Counted from the first letter of the stretch, positions 11,172-24,439 are shown. The stretch: 64,000 nt of DNA from Glycine soja (GCF_004193775.1 NC_041021.1:36591718-36655717), one strand, 5' to 3'. Numbers and translations are program-made. The notes: generated by a model from the letters alone, not told the origin.

Positions 11172-13349
11172 GATTAGTTTAGTGAAACTTGACAAAAAAA
11201 TATAGAAATTGTATAAGCTAGTTTACCATTTGTGCAAGAATTGTATTGCGCGCTAAGTCACAATGTAATTTGTTTGTATGAGTAGACTCTGTGTGAGCTT
11301 TACTCTAAGTATATGTATTTCTATGGAAATTAGTACAATAATTGAGAAAGTTAGCACATTACTCTAGACGTTTAAGATATGATTTATTAGTTTTGGCGAA
11401 AGCAATTTTTACCATTTTTGCTTATGCTTACTTTATCCATTTCTAGCTAAAAATTCAAAAACAAAAATACCTACTTATGGCAAGCTTTGGCATGGCCAGC
11501 AAATGGTCATTCAAGCTTGTCAATTGCACACATCAGTAGCCCTTCATCATTTCTCACCATTTTCTCTCTAAAAACCAAAACTTGGACCTACATTCTTCTC
11601 CATTTGCATGAGACACTCAAGGAGGGAGAGACCACCATTTTAATCTTCTTCCAAGCTCCATCTTAGTGTTTTGAGACTTGTTCTCTCAAAGTCTTGGTAA
11701 GAAGCCCTTAAACCTCTCTTTTCTTCTTATTTCTTTCTCATTTTCGTTCAAAATTCTTACTTGAGGTTCTAAATTTTTTTTCCATCCCTTGAAGCTTGGG
11801 AGTTCAAGATCTAAGCTTTTGTCTATTGACCATTTAGTGGAAGCTTCATTTAAAGTAAGAGGAGTCTTTTGCACTTCTTAAACCCTAACCTTGTTGTCAA
11901 TGGAAGCCAGACTTCATTACATGTTGTGATGTTTAAAATTTCGTATCTGCTGCCATGAATGGAACTTGATCATATGTTGTTCACTTAAATTGGAATTTTC
12001 TAGCAAAAGTTATGAATAAAACAAGTTTTAGGATATTTTACTGGATAAAATCTGTCATGAAAATAAATTGGTAGTAGGAGCTATATGGACTGTTTTTTCT
12101 AAGTTTTGACCTCAAGAATGAGTTTGTTAGGTTTGAAAATGTAAGGTAGCATATAAGATTTATGAAAATACGATTCCCGGAGCACCTAGAACAATGAAAA
12201 TAAGTTAGGAGCAAAACTTTATAAAACTAAGCGGCAATGTGATTTTAGACAATCGACAACTTAGCATAGGGATCCATGCTTCAGGATAAATTATCTTTCA
12301 AAATTATTTATTTTCTGAAATTATTGATTTATCTACTATTATATTGTTGAGATAAATTATAAGATCTGATGACTGATGCATGCTCTGGAAATTGTAATGA
12401 TTCTATGTTGATAAAATTACTGAAATGCATGCACGTATATTTATTGTTATTGTTTTTGAATGGTAAGACCAGTAAAGTGTGAACTCTGGCAATTATATTT
12501 GTTGTGTGATAATTTACATCATGTTATATATATATATATATATTCATCTATACACGTTGTGGTTTGGGTCCGAGAGTGTTCAACCTCAATAAATTGATTG
12601 TTCGTGTTTGTAAGATGGCTATAATTACAATCATTATGTGGTCCAATTGTTTTTTATGACAAGTGGTTTTACTACTTAAGGGGACAAGATTGGTTCACTA
12701 AGAATAATATGTAGGCTTGAGCTTCGTCTTTCTTTATTTCTTGTTTGTTTGTTTGTATGTGTTTGTTGATTCATGTGGCACGAGGGCTACACACACGATG
12801 TAGTGGCAACAATCAAGAGGATTAGACAAAGAGTAAGGAATCGATGGTTCTATTTCTTCTGTGAAAAGGTGTGATTACGTCGAGAAAGTGAATGATGGAC
12901 AAAGATACATTGAGATATAGTGGGCATAGAGGTTTAAAGAACCTAGGGGAATTAGTGAGTGATGACTACCCGACATCTGGTGTACTCCTTTGGCGTGGGT
13001 AACTCATAGGTCTTACTTTGCCACTTTTGGCGAGCTTCGAGACTATGCTTTTTGAGTTGGGAGCTTGAGGATCGATGTACATTGTATCTGTATGTGGCGA
13101 TTACTTCTGATTGTCATCCACATGATTTTTGTAAGACCATCAAGACTTGGGAGAATTAGTGGCAGAGGTTGGGCCCTAATATGTTATAGGTGTGTTAGTA
13201 ATGCGCTTAGGATCTCAAGAGTGTTGTTTGCTTAGAGAAACCACATAGTGGTTAATAGGGTGTATTTATTCTTTGTTTGATTGTTTGTTTGTGGTATTTG
13301 AGGAGCGGAAGACTCACCCCTACAATCAACAATTTTCAGGTATTGACGA
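11160..13349. other. Repeat-derived noncoding DNA upstream of repeat copy 2
   Basis: From about 11460 the composition is less AT-rich and reads like untranslated or LTR-type sequence of an abundant soybean retroelement (judged from general familiarity, not a search). No gag, protease or reverse transcriptase reading frame is present. It runs into repeat copy 2 without a visible junction, whereas the sequence upstream of copy 1 is unrelated. Confidence 0.35.
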
Positions 13350-13462
13350 TGTCGAGTACACCGAGGCATCTGTAGGCTTGGCATAGCTCACAGAGAGAAC
13401 AAATATGGCCTTGCACCATAACACAAACTACATATTACACCTGCCATACTCGAGTCCTCGTA

Positions 13463-13768
13463 GTGCCAACCGATAAACTAGATGCAATGCCCTTTACCAT
13501 TGACCGTTTACTGACCTACTATATCCCATGGGGATTCACGTCTCGTGCAAAGCTTCAATACTATGAAGAAACTTGTTTGTATCTCAGACTGGAAACGCAA
13601 CATCCTGTTTTGGAATTCCTGTTGACTCCGGAGGAGTATGATGAGTGGGACAATGTTCATCAATACAATGTGCATCTAGTACATCTAGTAGAGGTTATAG
13701 AGGACCGAGGTGACCATTTCGACGTATTGCCCGAAGAGATTGAGGAGTATTGGAAACTTTTAAGGTAG
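13463..13768 (+). pseudogene. Decayed reading frame in repeat copy 2
   Basis: This encodes a 101-residue stretch starting PTDKLDAMPFTID (the listed start is a GTG) and ending EEYWKLLR before a TAG at 13766-13768. Copy 1 has CCG at that codon. The frame beyond remains open to the shared terminal TAG at 13820-13822. It is the paralogue of the frame at 2028-2318, with a different inactivating stop. The family is not recognised. Confidence 0.5.
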
Positions 13769-14108
13769 TTGGAGCTAATGTCTAAAGAAGAGAGTGGAAA
13801 ACCTTCCAAGGACTCGTCTTAGTTAATTTAGTACTCCTAGTGTGATAAGTAGTCTACTCTACTCTTAGTTTTCTTTAATGTTTTTGATGTATTTTGAGAG
13901 ATATTTTCTCCACAAACATGTATTTTATTGAAGTAGGAATGTAAAATATATTTTGTTTATTATCACACTGTTATAAGCTGTATCTATATATTTCTCCTTG
14001 ACATTATAGGTTTTATTTTATTTGTATGAAAGTGAGTTACTCTATATTTGCATTTATTTTAATTTGATAGAACTATTTAGCGTTTTCGGACTAACGTGTT
14101 TTGTTTTG

Positions 14109-14112
<4 letters not shown>

Positions 14113-14177
<65 letters not shown>
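14113..14177. repeat. (TA)n microsatellite inside repeat copy 2
   Basis: About 32 TA units. The corresponding site in copy 1 (near 2680) is a short (TG)n tract, so the expansion happened after the copies separated. Confidence 0.95.
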
Positions 14178-14181
<4 letters not shown>

Positions 14182-16340
14182 TGATGTGTATTTTTAAAAT
14201 AAATTAAATCAAAGTGTCTTCAAGCAATATTTTCGGTCTAAAATTTGAGGTGTTACTAGGAACACCTGTGGTCTCTAATTCAGGACAAAAAAAAATCTTT
14301 AGTAAAAAATTTATCTTTGTGAATTTAGTGTAATTTTTTTAATTATTTTAAAAAAAAAACTATTCATCCATGTGAAGTATTAATACCCATTTGTTATATT
14401 ATATTAAAGGAATTATTATGTTGGGACCAAATTTATTATGACTTAAACTTAAAATTAAAACTAATTTAAAGACCTCCAAAAGAAAATAAAATTTGTTTTA
14501 ATTAAAAACATCTTTAAGTAAAATATAATTGTTTGAAATTTTAAATTTGTTCCATGGGCCAAATTCAACATGAGATATATAAAATAGTATAAGATGTAGA
14601 AGCAAAGTTAGAGTTAATAAATAAATAAAACAATAATAAATTTAATTGGATTGTGAAAATGTAAATAAAAATAGCATAAATAAATAAAAAATTGTTTTTG
14701 GCATTTTTACGAACACATAGAGTGCGATAAAAAAGAGGTAAAATAACAAAGAATAATAGAGTTGAGGTTGATTCCATTAAGTCACCTCCTAATGCAAACA
14801 AAGGTTATTCATCTAGTTCAAAACTCAATTATTATTAACAACTCACTAAAATACTAAAACCCTGATCACTCAATGGGAAAAATCTAAGCTTCTTGACCAA
14901 ACTACTAATCCCTTGACTAATCTAGCTAAGTGACTTGCTTTAAGAACAAGAGTTAAAAGACGACAAATAAGCCTTCTCTATCCCTAGACACAACACCCTT
15001 GAGGTGTTTCTCTCCATTTCTAAGTTCAAAAATATTTCCTAATGACAATTCAAATTACAACATCAAGTAAAGGGTGATCAAACCAAAGCAAGCATTAATG
15101 CATAGAAGAAAACACTTAATAATGAATAATAAACATGGATTAATAATCAAAATATAAGCATAAGGATAAGTTCAGTTACATCAACCCCTAAAATGGATAA
15201 ATCTAAATACATAACCACAAGAAGAAAATAAGAAAATAGATGAAAGAGATGATGAAAAATGGTAGGGAAGTCATGGAGAGCAAGGGAGAGCTTCCCATCA
15301 TTCCCTTCAACCCTAGACAGCTCCCGCTAACCAAATAGAGTCAAACACACTACATTGTTAATGCTTGCAATTTACAACCTTAGAGCTTAAATAGGGTCAA
15401 ACACATTACACTGTTAATGGCTTGCGCACTAAGGCTAGCTTTCGCCTTAAGCACACATACAAAAACAACACTTATCTAAGTGATCTTTGCATTGAGCTTG
15501 AGTTGCATGCTAAGCCTATATGTAAAATAGAACTGCTATAAGTGATTGTGCAGCATTTGTGCTGAGCCCAAATACCATGAAGGAGAAATAATGTGTTTAG
15601 CACGAAGTGCACATTGAGCCTGACATGTTTGACCCCTTTAACCTTAAAATGTCCCTTTAAAAAGGCATTGAATTGGGTCCAACACCATCTATCTTTTTTC
15701 ATTTATTTCTACACTAAAATAAACTAAAATTAAATGAAAAATCAAACATTTAAACTATTTTAAAGCTATATTAATTTATTGAAAAACTATTATAAACAAG
15801 ATCAAATAAACTTAAATATATTGAAATATTAAAATAATTGTCTACAAAATGGTCATTAAAATAAAGTTTATAAGACAATTATTAGCTAATTGAAAATTTT
15901 TCAATGAGTAACAATGACATCATTCAATTCATTTTAGTGATTCTTATTCCATTGATCCTAATATCCTTAAGTGAGACATTTCTTCTATTTGTAAATAATT
16001 ACAATTTGAATGATCTATGAGATTAAAAAATTAATAATTAAAAAATAATTAGAATTGATTGATTACATTTTAAATTGATTTTAAAAAATTATATTATATG
16101 ATATTAAATTTATTTAATGTATTATTATGGTAATTTTTTATTAGTTATCATGATTTTTTTATAATTTACATGTATAATTAGAATTAGAATTTGAATGATG
16201 TTTTGGTTGATTCAAAATTAGTACAAATTGGCCCTGATCGAAAAATTTCTTAAATTTGTGTTAAATATAAGTGATATTAATTTAAACGTATAATCCCTAA
16301 TTAAAATTCAATAAAATGTAACTAAATGATATTAAATAAA

Positions 16341-17280
16341 CTGCAATAAGAATCGTTACTTATTATAGTCCCTAAATAAAATTCAATATCATTTACGAAA
16401 GGTTGAAGGTCCATAAAATAATTTATAGAAAAATAATCAGAAAATAAAATAAAATCCGTAAATTAATTTTTTTTATAGAAAAATAAAACAAAGGTATACT
16501 GTATTTAAATATAAAATAATTTTTCAGTTTTTCGTAAATTTTTTATTTTTACAATTAAGCGTTCTAAAATTTTATATAAAAGTGTTTTTAAATTAAAAAT
16601 TATTATCTACTTAATTACAAACTGGAAATGTAAAATGTAAAGTTCTAAAAATTTATATATCATTTTATTTATTTATTTAATTTAATTTATATATCATGAT
16701 TTGAATAAAAAATATAATATTTTTTAATCAAACAATATAATGTTTTTAAATATAAAATTATAATATAAAAATTAATTCTACAATTACACTTTTATCTTAA
16801 AAAGAGTGGGAAAGTAAAATTACTATTTTATCCTCAAAATTATGAATGGGAAAGTATTTTCTTATTAGAATGAAAAATGATGTAAAATTACTCTTTTAAC
16901 CTTAAAAAAGCGAGAAAATCTAAATTATAAATCAACATGAGATAAAAAGAGGATTTGAATATTTTTATTTAAATTTATTTATTTAAATAAGCATAGACAT
17001 TTACAAAAAACTTATGATAATTTTTACTTGATTTTTTTATCATAATTAAATGTTTAAATTTATATATTTGGATGCAAAACTTTATAAACACATCTAAAAT
17101 TTTGTGTCAAGGGGTCTCAATAGGTTAGAAAATATACGTGAATTATTATAAATTTTTTGACATTATCTTTTGATTCTTACAAATAAAAAATAACATCTAA
17201 ATTTTTATCACATTTTTAGGATGTAATAGAATACTTTGTTGAGTCTCCAAAACTTATGATTATAAAAATGAATGATCACC
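16341..17280. other. AT-rich intergenic DNA
   Basis: No coding signal. Long A/T-rich text with short internal similarities but no element ends that I could define. Confidence 0.45.
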
Positions 17281-18130
17281 TAAACCAAGTTAAAAAATAT
17301 ATAACCTTTTTATACTGTCAAATTAAAAAAAGAAGAAGAGCATTTTGATATAAAAAGAAATTTAAACACTATTATATAAAATATATATATATTAAAAATA
17401 AATACAAATATCTAAAAATCTTTTGACATAAAAAATCAATGATTATAAAAAAATTATCCAAATGGATTTACTTTAACATCAATACTCGTGAAACAAATAA
17501 ATATAAATATAAATTAACACAACATAAATAGAGTATATAATAGTTTAAAAATAATTTTTTTATACTTTCAAATTTTTAAACATGAAGGAAACTTTGATAT
17601 AAAAGAAATTTAAATATCATTAATATGAAAGTTGAATACATCAAATTTAAATATAAATATTTAACAATCATTTAACATAAAAAAAACCCAATGATTATTA
17701 AAAAAACTCATCCCAATGAATTTGTTTTAGTATGATTACTTGTGTAACGAACGAATATAAATACAGATTAGTGTAATATAAATAGAATATATAATCATTT
17801 AAAATATATAATTTTTTATACTTTCAATTTTTATAAAATAAATGATGTTTTGATATAAAAATAAATTTAAACATCATTAATATAAAATTTTTATATATTA
17901 AATTAAATATAAATATTTAAGCATCTATTGACATAAAACACCAATGATTATAAAAAAAGAAACACCCAAATTGATTTGTGCTAGTATGAATGCCCGTGCA
18001 TCAAATTAATATAAATATGGATTAACACAAAATAAATAAAATATATTTTTAAATTAAAAAAATAAAAAATAATTTGATATAAAAGAAATTTAAACATTAT
18101 TAATATAAAGGTTGTATATAATTTTTTATT
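17280..18130. repeat. Tandem array, ~225-255 bp unit, 3+ copies
   Basis: The anchor TTTGATATAAAA followed by AAATTTAAACAT(C/T)ATTAATATAAA recurs at 17343, 17593, 17848 and 18073. Each unit then carries GACATAAAA, CAATGATTATAAAAAAA, an AATGGATTTG-like segment, ACTCGTG and ATATAATAGTTTAAAA in the same order. The last unit is truncated near 18125. The units are diverged (about 75-85% by eye), so the array is old. Confidence 0.75.
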
Positions 18131-20590
18131 CACAACATTTTTCTTTTTTGAAGCTAATAAACAATATTCAACCTTTCCAAAGGAAAATATAAACCCAACT
18201 TGTATAGGAATACATAACACTAATTCTTTGGGGAGAAAAAAAAATAGATCTAACAGATACAGATAAAGATAGTTACTTAATTTTAAAAATAATAAAGGTG
18301 GCTACTTCATTACCTAAGAATCTTCTTTCTCAATTTAAATATGCATTTACACAAACAAAATAAGTATACTTTTGTGAGATAAATATATGTAAATTCATGT
18401 AAGGAAAATTCATCTAGGAGAAAAAAAAATTATGAAATTTTCCACCTAAGAAATCCTCTTTTAACTCAAATATATTTTAATTGGCAAACATATTTTAATA
18501 ATTTTTCCATCACTGAAAATAATCCAAACGCTCATAATAAATATTATATGCATTAACATTTAAGACACCATCCATTGATAACGTAATTTATTGTTTAATG
18601 TAACTATAACTTTAAAGATATTTTGATTGACTATGAGGCTCATAATAAATATTAATTAGCATAAATATTCTTTAATTGATTCAAACTCTTAATTAATATA
18701 ATTGGCACGATTTTTTTAATAATGTGTAATTCAAAAAATATGTATAATTTTTATAAAATAAAAGTAGTATTTAATTATAAATTATTAATATAAAATAAAG
18801 ATTGGTCTATTTTTTAATTAATTTTTGAAAGAAAAAGAAAAAAAAGGTTTGAAAATTTTAAATATAAAAAAATTTCTGATTTTTGTAAGAAAAAAATTAC
18901 AGTTAAACATTCATTTTTTTTAAAATATAAAATTATTATATATTTAATCATAAAGCAGAAATTTAAAATACAAAATACAAATTTTACATATCATGTTTAT
19001 TTATTTCAATTAATATATGATGTTTTAAATAAAATATAGTGCTTTTAATTATAATTATAATAACTATAATATAAAAAATATTTCTACAATTAAACTTTTA
19101 TCCTTAAAAAAACGGAAAATTGAAGTTAATTTATACTTTTACTTCAACTTTTATATATATAAAGATTAAAATTAGTGTACAAAATTTTATATTGTCAATT
19201 AATTAAAACTGATATAAATATGACTTTAAAATAATTATTACAAAATTTAACAATATTTTCATACATGTCAATTTATTGTAATTAAATTTTTTATTAATGT
19301 ACATAATATAAAAATGAATCAAACCAATAAATTTATGGGTTTATATAATATGGACTGGTGATATGTAAACTGGAAACATTGTATTACCCAAAAGAAAAAG
19401 TCGTCGTTAACAATTATATGAACATGAATATGATTCCTATTGTTCTGTGTTGTTTCCAAAGGCTTTGACCACATTTTTCAATAACAAGTGGAGGGTTTTG
19501 GTTAATTGTATATTTCCAAATGGTCATAAATTAACGAGTAGTGGATTTGAGCGATGTACTTATTCACACGAAACTTCAAAATCTAGTTGAGGCAAATAAT
19601 CAAATAATAAGCTAAGAGAAAACAAAACCAACAAAACTAAGTTTAGTTTTTTTTTTTTAAAGTAATATTTCATGTTTGAGCCTTGTGATTGTGGATGAAA
19701 AAAAAAGTTATCAAAGAAGAGTTCATGATCACTAAAGAAAAAAAGAATTATGCACACTTATATCTAATCATAATTCAACATATATGATAAATTTATTGGT
19801 TTTTAAAATAATTATTTTAAAATAATTTAAATAATAATATATGATTGGATTTATTTTATATTATTAGTGCATAAATGTTAATCTCTTTGCTAAATATGAC
19901 CTATTTGATTTTAAGAGAGATCAGTGGTTGAGAAACATGTTTATTATCAACCTATTTTTAAAGTAATTTTCTACTTTAACGGTGGTACTACATGTGAGGT
20001 CTAAACGCAACTTCAAAACACAAAACATTGTGTTTTGTAATTCATTTGTTGCTCTCAGATGTGGATCCAGCAAATTATAGTTTTTGCGTCTTTTATTGTT
20101 TTTAACAAATTTGACTAAAGGTGGATTTGAAAGGCATGCCCAAACAAGCTATAATACTTCTAATTTATAAGATGATATAAAATAAAGTGGTATGATAATT
20201 AACCAAATCCTCACAATTTATAAAATGCCAAACCAACAACCCCCTTACATTAACAAAGCATTAGCCCATGTATTAGAGCACACAGAAACAATAATCATTA
20301 GTTGGAAGGAATATTGGCTGGGGAAATAAATAGTTAGAGAAATTAAAACACTTACATCAGCAGTAAATTAATAAAGCAAGCAAGGAAGGATTACCCAGGA
20401 GTCAAATCCTATGAATAGTTGTTAGTGGGGTGTGTGACAGAAACCATTGAATTTTGCAAGCATAAAAACGAAAAGATGGCAAATGGATTGCAATGATACC
20501 CTGCACCAACTCTACAAATATGAATAATAATAATAAGAAGAAGAAAACAGCAGCATCCATAAAAGGGGTTCTTTAAGCTGGTTGGTTCTT
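18130..20590. other. AT-rich intergenic DNA and promoter side of the desulfhydrase gene
   Basis: No gene is supported. The sequence is AT-rich with homopolymer runs. The last few hundred bases are less AT-rich and should contain the promoter of the downstream gene. Confidence 0.4.
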
Positions 20591-20598
20591 TCCCCGCT

Positions 20599-20608
20599 TT
20601 TATATTCC
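20599..20608 (+). promoter_or_regulatory. Possible TATA box of the desulfhydrase gene
   Basis: TTTATATTCC lies about 105 bases upstream of the ATG at 20708, a normal distance for a plant gene with a ~70-80 base leader. This is a pattern match only. Confidence 0.3.
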
Positions 20609-20707
20609 TAATTATTTCCCATGTCACTATGTTGTGCAATGAAAGATAATTAATATCACCACACTTTGTCCACATTCTCATTCTCCTCACTCCCATCATC
20701 TTTTCCA

Positions 20708-22127
20708 ATGGCCTCCAACGGCGACGCCGTTCATCCCCACCCTTCCAAAAAGATCAAACTCTTCAGCAATTCCATTAACTCAACTAATTCCTCGTTTATC
20801 ACCCATGCCGAGATCGAATCGGAATTCTCCCACCACCACCCCACGGTGGCGCGCCTCAACAACGGCGCCTTCGGGTGCTGCCCGGCTTCCGTGATCGCCG
20901 TGCAGCGCGAGTGGCAGATGAAGAACCTCCGGCAACCGGACCACTTCTACTTCAACGACCTCAAGAAGGGACTCCTTCACTCCCGCACCATCATCAAGAA
21001 CCTCGTCAACGCCGAACACGTGGACGAGATCTCCCTCGTCGACAACGCCTCCACCGCCACCGCCATCGTCCTCCAGCAAGCCGCCTGGGCCTTCCAGGAA
21101 GCAAAATTCCAGAAAGGCGACGTGGTCCTCGTGCTCCACTACGCCTACGGCGCCGTCAAGAAAGCCATCGAGGCCTACGTGGTGCGCGCCGGAGGCACCG
21201 TTATCGAAGTCCCCCTCCCCTTCCCCGTCACCTCCAACGACGACGTAGTCAACGAATTCCGAAAAGCCCTTGAGAGGGGCAAGTCCCGAGGCAACAGAAT
21301 TCGCTTAGCGGTTATCGACCACGTGACTTCCATGCCCAGCGTGGTCATCCCCGTTAAGGACTTGGTTAAAATCTGCAGAGAGGAGGGTGTGGAGCAGGTA
21401 ATTTCTTCTTTTCAAATGATAATTGTTAATAATGATTAACAGAGAAAATCATCATCTTATAACTTGGATGAAGTAGGTATTCGTGGACGCGGCACACTCG
21501 ATTGGGTGCACGCGCGTGGACATGCAGGAGATCGGAGCGGACTTCTACACCAGCAACTTGCACAAGTGGTTCTTCTGCCCTCCCTCCGTGGCGTTCCTCT
21601 ACGCACGTGCCTCCTCTAAGGCACGTGACCTGCACCATCCCGTGGTGTCGCACGAGTACGGGAAGGGGTTGGCCGTGGAGAGCTCGTGGACCGGGAACAG
21701 GGACTACAGCGCGCAGCTGGTGGTTCCGGCGGTTATGGAGTTCGTGAAAAGGTTCGAGGGTGGGATTGAAGGGATCAGAAAGAGGAACCATGATTTGGTT
21801 GTTGAGATGGGGGAGATGCTGGTGGAGGCTTGGGGGACCCACCTTGGGAGTCCTTCGCATATGAGTGCTAGCATGGTGATGGTGGGTTTGCCTCCTTCTT
21901 TGGGTATTGGGAGTGACTCTGATGCTCAAAAGCTTAGGACCCGTTTGAGGGATGAATTTGATGTTGAAGTACCAATTTATTTTCGTGGTGGGGAAGATGG
22001 CTCTGTTACTGCGTATGCACGAATTTCTCGTCAGGTTTACAACAAGGTTGAGGACTATTATAAGTTCAGGAATGCGGTTAATCAACTTGTGCAAGATGGG
22101 TTTACTTGTGCTCTTCTTTCGGCTTGA
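20708..22127 (+). CDS. LCD: L-cysteine desulfhydrase (PLP, class V fold), 446 aa
   Basis: Exons are 20708-21397 and 21477-22127, with a 79-base AT-rich intron (GTAATTTC to GAAGTAG). The product belongs to the class V aminotransferase/NifS-like PLP enzymes and matches the plant L-cysteine desulfhydrase type, once annotated as isopenicillin-N-epimerase-like. The family converts L-cysteine to pyruvate, ammonia and H2S. Visible landmarks are LNNGAFGCCP near residue 45, DNASTAT in the cofactor-phosphate region, VDAAHSIG at about 233-240 (Asp234 contacting the pyridine N) and the Schiff-base lysine in SNLHKWFFCP (Lys260). No clear transit peptide is seen. Exon 1 is rich in C-ending codons while the end of exon 2 is AT-rich, a 5' to 3' GC gradient. 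The gene looks intact; cellular location cannot be read from the sequence. Confidence 0.92.
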
Positions 22128-23400
22128 AATTGGGGTAGCCTATGCTCTGCTCTTAGTTTTAATTAACTCCTCAATAACATATTCGTCCATTTTATATGTG
22201 GGATACTATTTGCAAATGTTGAGTTTGCACTTTGCTGATTGCGCTATTTTGCCCGGTCTGTTGAAAATTTCATTGTCTATATATCCAAGTATTTGAGTGG
22301 ACATTTGTTGTTTAACATTTTGACTACTCGTTTCTGCAATATTGCACCATCAGTACTGTAGTGGTCTGGTGGTTGCTTCTTTGATATTTTACAACATTGC
22401 TGCTGAAGCACAAATAAACACTCATGATATCCATAGGTTTACACTATTTTGGGTGTATAATTGGAAATTTGCAAACCATTCTATCTCATTAGATGCTGTG
22501 TGTATCTATTATTTGGAATTAATTCCCTGTTTTGACACTTCTAACTTTTTCATCAGATACTCTGTTTTGACCTAATTTTTTCAGTCAGTCCTTTTAATAT
22601 AGTAGATAGTAGATAGTAGATTAAATATGAAACTAATATTTTCTGACTGGCCTATAGATTTTATCTTCTATGCTTTGTGCTTTTTCGGGTTTAGAATAAG
22701 TTACATGCTATTAATGGAAACAACAACACTCCACACACGGTTCATTGTTTATAAGGATCTCACAGTTGGCTTTACAAAAAGGGAAGGAGAGAAGGAATAA
22801 AAAAATGAGAAAGGAGTACAACCCATTGCCAGAAATCAAACTCACATTTTACCCGCGATAGATTGATAAATCCTGCTTAAGCAATACAGAGACTTTTTTT
22901 CCTGGTTACTGGTGGCAACATGTGGCTTTTGACCTTGTGTATTATACCCCACAGCCTGAAACACATTCACTACCTAAAAATAGTGAGCCAGAACCATTGA
23001 AGTAAAACCTTTTTATGACAATGCATTACTGAAAAAAGTTTCTTACCAAACAGCACATATCACTACTGCTAATCATATGAAAGAGCAGGAAGTCTGCCTT
23101 GCGTTATGAAATATTTAAAAATAAAATAAAATTAAAGGGCTAAGTCCCACGCTCTTGGGTGAGGAATATTGTGAGAATTTGTCAGTAAATTTTGAAAATG
23201 TGAATTAAGTTATTTAGAGAAATGTGGTCGTATGTTTTAATTATATTTTTTTACTTACAACTTTTTTTTACATAGTGTGTTTTTTACTATTCCTCTTATA
23301 CTATATTCTAAAATATGTTCAATCAAATTTAAAATAGAATAAAATAACATATTTTGGTAAAAATAGGTCCAATTCCCTCTCCATTCACCAAGACATGAAA
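22128..23400. other. 3' UTR of LCD and intergenic DNA
   Basis: The first ~300 bases are probably the 3' UTR. The remainder is moderately AT-rich with no coding frame of interest, ending at a LINE fragment. Confidence 0.5.
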
Positions 23401-23404
23401 AACA

Positions 23405-23930
23405 ATTGATTCCACATCCAGGAAATCCATTTGTCAGCAAACCCCATTTTGAGCAGAATACCATACAAATATCTGCTGTCAACCTTGTCATAATCTTTGC
23501 TTATGTCAATCTTCAAAGCAAATTCTTCCTCCTTACCTCTCACCTTGTACTTCACATGGTGGATGATTTCAATAGCAACTAGGACATTATCAATAATAGA
23601 GTGACCTTCAACAAAAGCAAATAATTTCTTGGAAATACATTTGGGAAGAATAGATTTCAATCTATTAGCCAACACATTGGAGACAATCTTGTACAACGCA
23701 TTACATAATGAGATAGGCCTCAAATCTTTCAAAGATGAGGAGTTATCAATTTTTGGAGTAAGGACAATGTTTGTACTGTTTAGCTTGGAAGGAAAAAAAA
23801 ACCTTGCTTCAACCAAGCCACACCATTATGAACAATATCATCACCAAGCAGATCCCAAAATCTCTTGAATAAGTAGGATTGCAACCATATGGGACAGGAG
23901 ATTTATCAGAATTCATTTGGAAGACAATGG
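23405..23930 (-). mobile_element. LINE (non-LTR) reverse transcriptase fragment
   Basis: A minus-strand frame at 23385-23816 contains NIVLTPKIDNSSSLKDLRPI, a LINE RT motif. It is followed by SLCNALYKIVSNVLANRLK and a degenerate ALKIDISKDYDKVDS where intact elements have a (K/L)D(L/M)SKAYD motif. Upstream, to about 23930, the expected proline-rich lead-in is present but frameshifted. The fragment covers only RT subdomains 0-3 and stops abruptly on the left. It is dead and lacks endonuclease, YXDD and the 3' tail. Confidence 0.85.
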
Positions 23931-24439
23931 AAATTTAAATTTTCTCTTGTTTTTAAATAAATATATTGATCTAGATTATTTTTTAAGATATAGAAAGTGA
24001 CTATTTAATCAATTTCAAATACAGAAATGAACTTTCAAAAAAAAATTATGATAACGGTTTATTGTGTGTTATTCATGTGATTTGGCGGGGTAAAAAAGAA
24101 GCTACAAAAGAAAATAAAAAGAGAAAGAGAAGGATGAAAAATCAGAACTGGTAATATAAATAGGCATGGCTTCGTATATTCAAGCCCAGTGTCGTCCAGC
24201 CCTAAACGCTTGACACGGTAGCAGCAGGACAAGATGTTGCTTTCAATAAATTGAAACAAATATATATTTTGATTTGTCTTTGTCTTCTGTTTCTATTCAC
24301 TGGCAAAGGAAAAGCAAATGTGACCGCACTCTCTCCGCCGATGCAAAAACGAACCTAAGAACCGTGCTTCCCGTGCAATCCAATTCATCTTCGTTTGGGG
24401 ATTAGCAACCCTAATTCACCTTTTCTGATAATCAACCAG

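Larger units (their letters stand above)
13350..16340. repeat. Large direct repeat, copy 2 (~2.99 kb)
   Basis: Same orientation and order as copy 1 at 1914-4773. The extra length is mostly a (TA)n expansion at 14113-14177, which replaces the (TG)n of copy 1. Divergence by eye is roughly 5-10%, with many small indels. Homology ends after ATTAAATAAA; the right flank then repeats a short AGTCCCTAAATAAAATTC motif near 16367. Confidence 0.8.

Noticed and set aside
1914..16340. The two 2.9 kb repeats as LTRs of a single giant retrotransposon
   Set aside because: No gag, protease, RT or integrase between them, no matching TSD, no PBS/PPT, and the interior contains a normal host gene.
20780..21273. 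Long antisense and alternate-frame ORFs over the LCD first exon
   Set aside because: They are shadows of a GC-rich exon; the Gly/Val- and Arg/Pro-rich compositions have no domain, and the LCD frame explains the sequence.
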